A stretch of 13,485 bases of DNA, from contig CAMEMX010000019.1 of the NCBI GenBank assembly GCA_945927915.1, forward strand, positions 1 through 13,485, read 5' to 3'. The position numbers and the translations under genes are program-made. Positions 11,808-13,485 of this stretch are shown here, piece after piece; positions within the stretch are counted from its first letter, which is position 1; each line of letters starts with the position of its first letter. The notes beneath the pieces are model-generated. The model was not told the origin of the DNA, did not search any database, and worked only from the letters and a program-made list of their open reading frames with translations. This stretch comes from an uncultured Clostridia bacterium (lineage in GTDB: Bacteria > Bacillota > Clostridia > Oscillospirales > Oscillospiraceae).

Positions 11808-13485
11808 TGGCTATGAAGAAACCTCACGGGCCTGCGGGCTCGCACGCGCCCGATCGGGCAAAGAATTTCGCCGGCACCTGGAAAAAGCTGCTCGGCTTCT
11901 GCCGGCAGTATTGGCCGGCCATGATCGCTGCCGTCGTCTTTGCGATGACCGGCACGGTGCTGACGCTGATGGGGCCGGACAAGGTCTCGGAGCTGACGAA
12001 AAAGATCACCGAGGGAATGTTCACAAGCATTGATATGCCGGGCGTCACGCGCATCGGCCTGACGCTGGTCGCCCTCTTCGCGGCGGGCACGCTGCTGTCT
12101 TTTTTGCAGCATTTCATCATGTCCACCGTCACGCAGCGCGTCGCAAGGCGGATGCGCAGCGACATCTCCCGCAAGATCAACCGCCTGCCCATGCGGTATT
12201 TTAACAAGACCTCCACGGGCGACGTCCTCTCACGCGTGACCAACGACGTCGACACCATCGCCCAGTCGCTCAACCAGAGCGTCGGTATGCTCGTCTCCGC
12301 CGTGGCGCTCCTGCTCGGCTCGCTTCTGATGATGCTCCTGACCGACGTCATCATGACGCTCACGGCGGTGCTTGCCACGCTGCTCGGCTTTTCGCTGATG
12401 CTGGCGATGATGACACGCTCGCAGAAGTATTTCATCCGCCAGCAGCGCCACCTCGGTCAGGTCAACGGTCACATCGAGGAATATTACTCCGGCCACACGG
12501 TCGTCAAGGCATATAACGCGGAGGAAATGTCGCAAAACACCTTCGACGAGCTGAACGAAAAGCTCCGCGAGAGCGGCTTCCGGGCGCAGTGCCTGTCCGG
12601 CATGATGCAGCCGCTCATGGGCTTCGTCGGCAACCTCGGCTATGTCGCCGTCTGCGTTGTCGGTGCGGTGCTGGCAGCCAACGGGCGCATCGGCTTCGAG
12701 GTCATCGTGGCGTTTATGATGTATGTGCGCTATTTCACGCAGCCGCTTTCGCAGCTTGCGCAGGTGGCGCAGACGCTCCAGTCCGCCGCGGCGGCAGGCG
12801 AGCGTGTGTTTGAGTTTCTCGAGGCTGAGGAAATGGCCGACGAGAGCGGAAAACGCCCCGCGCCGTCTGCTGTCAGCGGCTCCGTCGAGTTTGAGCACGT
12901 CAGCTTTACCTATGACGGCGCCGACGCGCCGGTCATCCACGATTTTTCCGCCAAGGCCGAGCCGGGCCAGAAGATCGCCATTGTCGGCCCGACGGGCGCG
13001 GGCAAAACGACGCTCGTCAATCTGCTCATGCGCTTTTACGAGATCAACAGCGGCAAAATTCTGCTCGACGGCGTCCCGACTGCCGACATGACGCGCGAGG
13101 CGGTGCGCAGCCGCTTTTGCATGGTTTTGCAGGACACCTGGCTCTTTGAGGGCACGGTGCGCGAGAACCTCGTCTACTGCACCGAGGGCGTGACGGACGA
13201 GCAAATCAAGGCTGCGTGCAAGGCCGTCGGCCTGCACCATTTCATCCGCACGCTGCCGAAGGGCTATGACACCGTGCTCAACGATCAGGTCTGCCTCTCG
13301 CAGGGGCAGAAGCAGCAGCTCACCATCGCCCGCGCGATGATCGCCGACCGTCCGATGCTGATTTTGGATGAGGCGACCAGCTCGGTCGATACCCGCACGG
13401 AGCTGCAGATCCAGCGCGCGATGGACGCGCTGATGAAGGGGCGCACCTCCTTCGTCATCGCCCACCGCCTGTCCACCATCAAAAA
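11807..13485 (+). CDS. ABC exporter half-transporter, catalytic subunit (truncated by window end)
   Basis: At least 559 residues, without a stop before the window ends. It is an exporter permease domain (six TMs, about residues 35-340, after a polar N-terminal tail of roughly 25 residues) fused to an ATPase with Walker A GPTGAGKT (394-401), Walker B LILDEA with catalytic Glu522 and switch His553, all canonical. The signature is LSQGQ (497-501) rather than LSGGQ. This complements the first subunit exactly: one competent ATP site (this Walker A/B with the partner's LSGGQ) and one degenerate site. The start overlaps the upstream stop codon by one base, and GGGAGGAG lies eight bases before it. 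About 20-60 residues are probably missing. The cargo, perhaps a drug, lipid or peptide, cannot be told. Confidence 0.93.
   Translation, partial: MAMKKPHGPAGSHAPDRAKNFAGTWKKLLGFCRQYWPAMIAAVVFAMTGTVLTLMGPDKVSELTKKITEGMFTSIDMPGVTRIGLTLVALFAAGTLLSFLQHFIMSTVTQRVARRMRSDISRKINRLPMRYFNKTSTGDVLSRVTNDVDTIAQSLNQSVGMLVSAVALLLGSLLMMLLTDVIMTLTAVLATLLGFSLMLAMMTRSQKYFIRQQRHLGQVNGHIEEYYSGHTVVKAYNAEEMSQNTFDELNEKLRESGFRAQCLSGMMQPLMGFVGNLGYVAVCVVGAVLAANGRIGFEVIVAFMMYVRYFTQPLSQLAQVAQTLQSAAAAGERVFEFLEAEEMADESGKRPAPSAVSGSVEFEHVSFTYDGADAPVIHDFSAKAEPGQKIAIVGPTGAGKTTLVNLLMRFYEINSGKILLDGVPTADMTREAVRSRFCMVLQDTWLFEGTVRENLVYCTEGVTDEQIKAACKAVGLHHFIRTLPKGYDTVLNDQVCLSQGQKQQLTIARAMIADRPMLILDEATSSVDTRTELQIQRAMDALMKGRTSFVIAHRLSTIK

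Noticed and set aside
1..13485. CRISPR array, tRNA, rRNA, riboswitch or replication origin
   Set aside because: No regular repeat-spacer pattern, tRNA-like cloverleaf, rRNA sequence, riboswitch core or iteron cluster was recognised on either strand.

Overview
The window looks like chromosome of a high-GC member of the Clostridia, most likely an Oscillospiraceae/Ruminococcaceae-type gut anaerobe. This rests on the strongly GC-rich coding sequence, strong AGGAGG-type ribosome sites, a Gram-positive lipoprotein signal, VanY/FtsX/TnpV-type genes and a Firmicutes-type holin-like peptide toxin. The genus is inference. No rRNA, tRNA or CRISPR was seen.

Layout. (1) 1-679: one unrecognised, less GC-rich gene, perhaps preceded by a 40-codon ORF. 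(2) 746-4717, minus strand: a tightly packed operon of ABC ATPase, two-domain FtsX permease and VanY-type lipoprotein D,D-carboxypeptidase, ending at a hairpin plus T-run. (3) 4718-5182: a dense regulatory island. It holds a candidate operator of 11-nt-spaced repeats in front of the ABC operon and a complete candidate type I toxin-antitoxin locus: a 31-aa membrane peptide, a convergent ~90-nt antisense RNA with a near-ideal promoter, and two terminators. (4) 5183-6846, minus: an OmpR-family regulator and a two-TM, almost loop-less histidine kinase. (5) 6847-7001: divergent promoters. (6) 7002-9471, plus: a second regulator/kinase pair followed, with 4-nt overlaps, by a CmpB-like (PF06541) membrane protein. 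(7) 9472-10061: a gene-poor stretch with a terminator, a 3' fragment of a TnpV transposon gene flanked by hairpins, and a palindrome before the next operon. (8) 10062 to the end: two half-transporters of a heterodimeric ABC multidrug-type exporter, the second cut by the window edge.

How the parts may work together. The minus-strand kinase/regulator plus ABC ATPase, FtsX permease and D,D-carboxypeptidase resemble cell-envelope stress or peptide-antibiotic detoxification modules. The regulator probably activates the ABC operon through the repeats at 4765-4803, which sit where a -35 box should be. The toxin-antitoxin locus is wedged between sensor and effector operons. The antitoxin RNA's terminator is also the first good terminator downstream of the kinase gene, so sensor-operon mRNA could carry antitoxin sequence. 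I regard this nested arrangement as the most interesting thing in the window.
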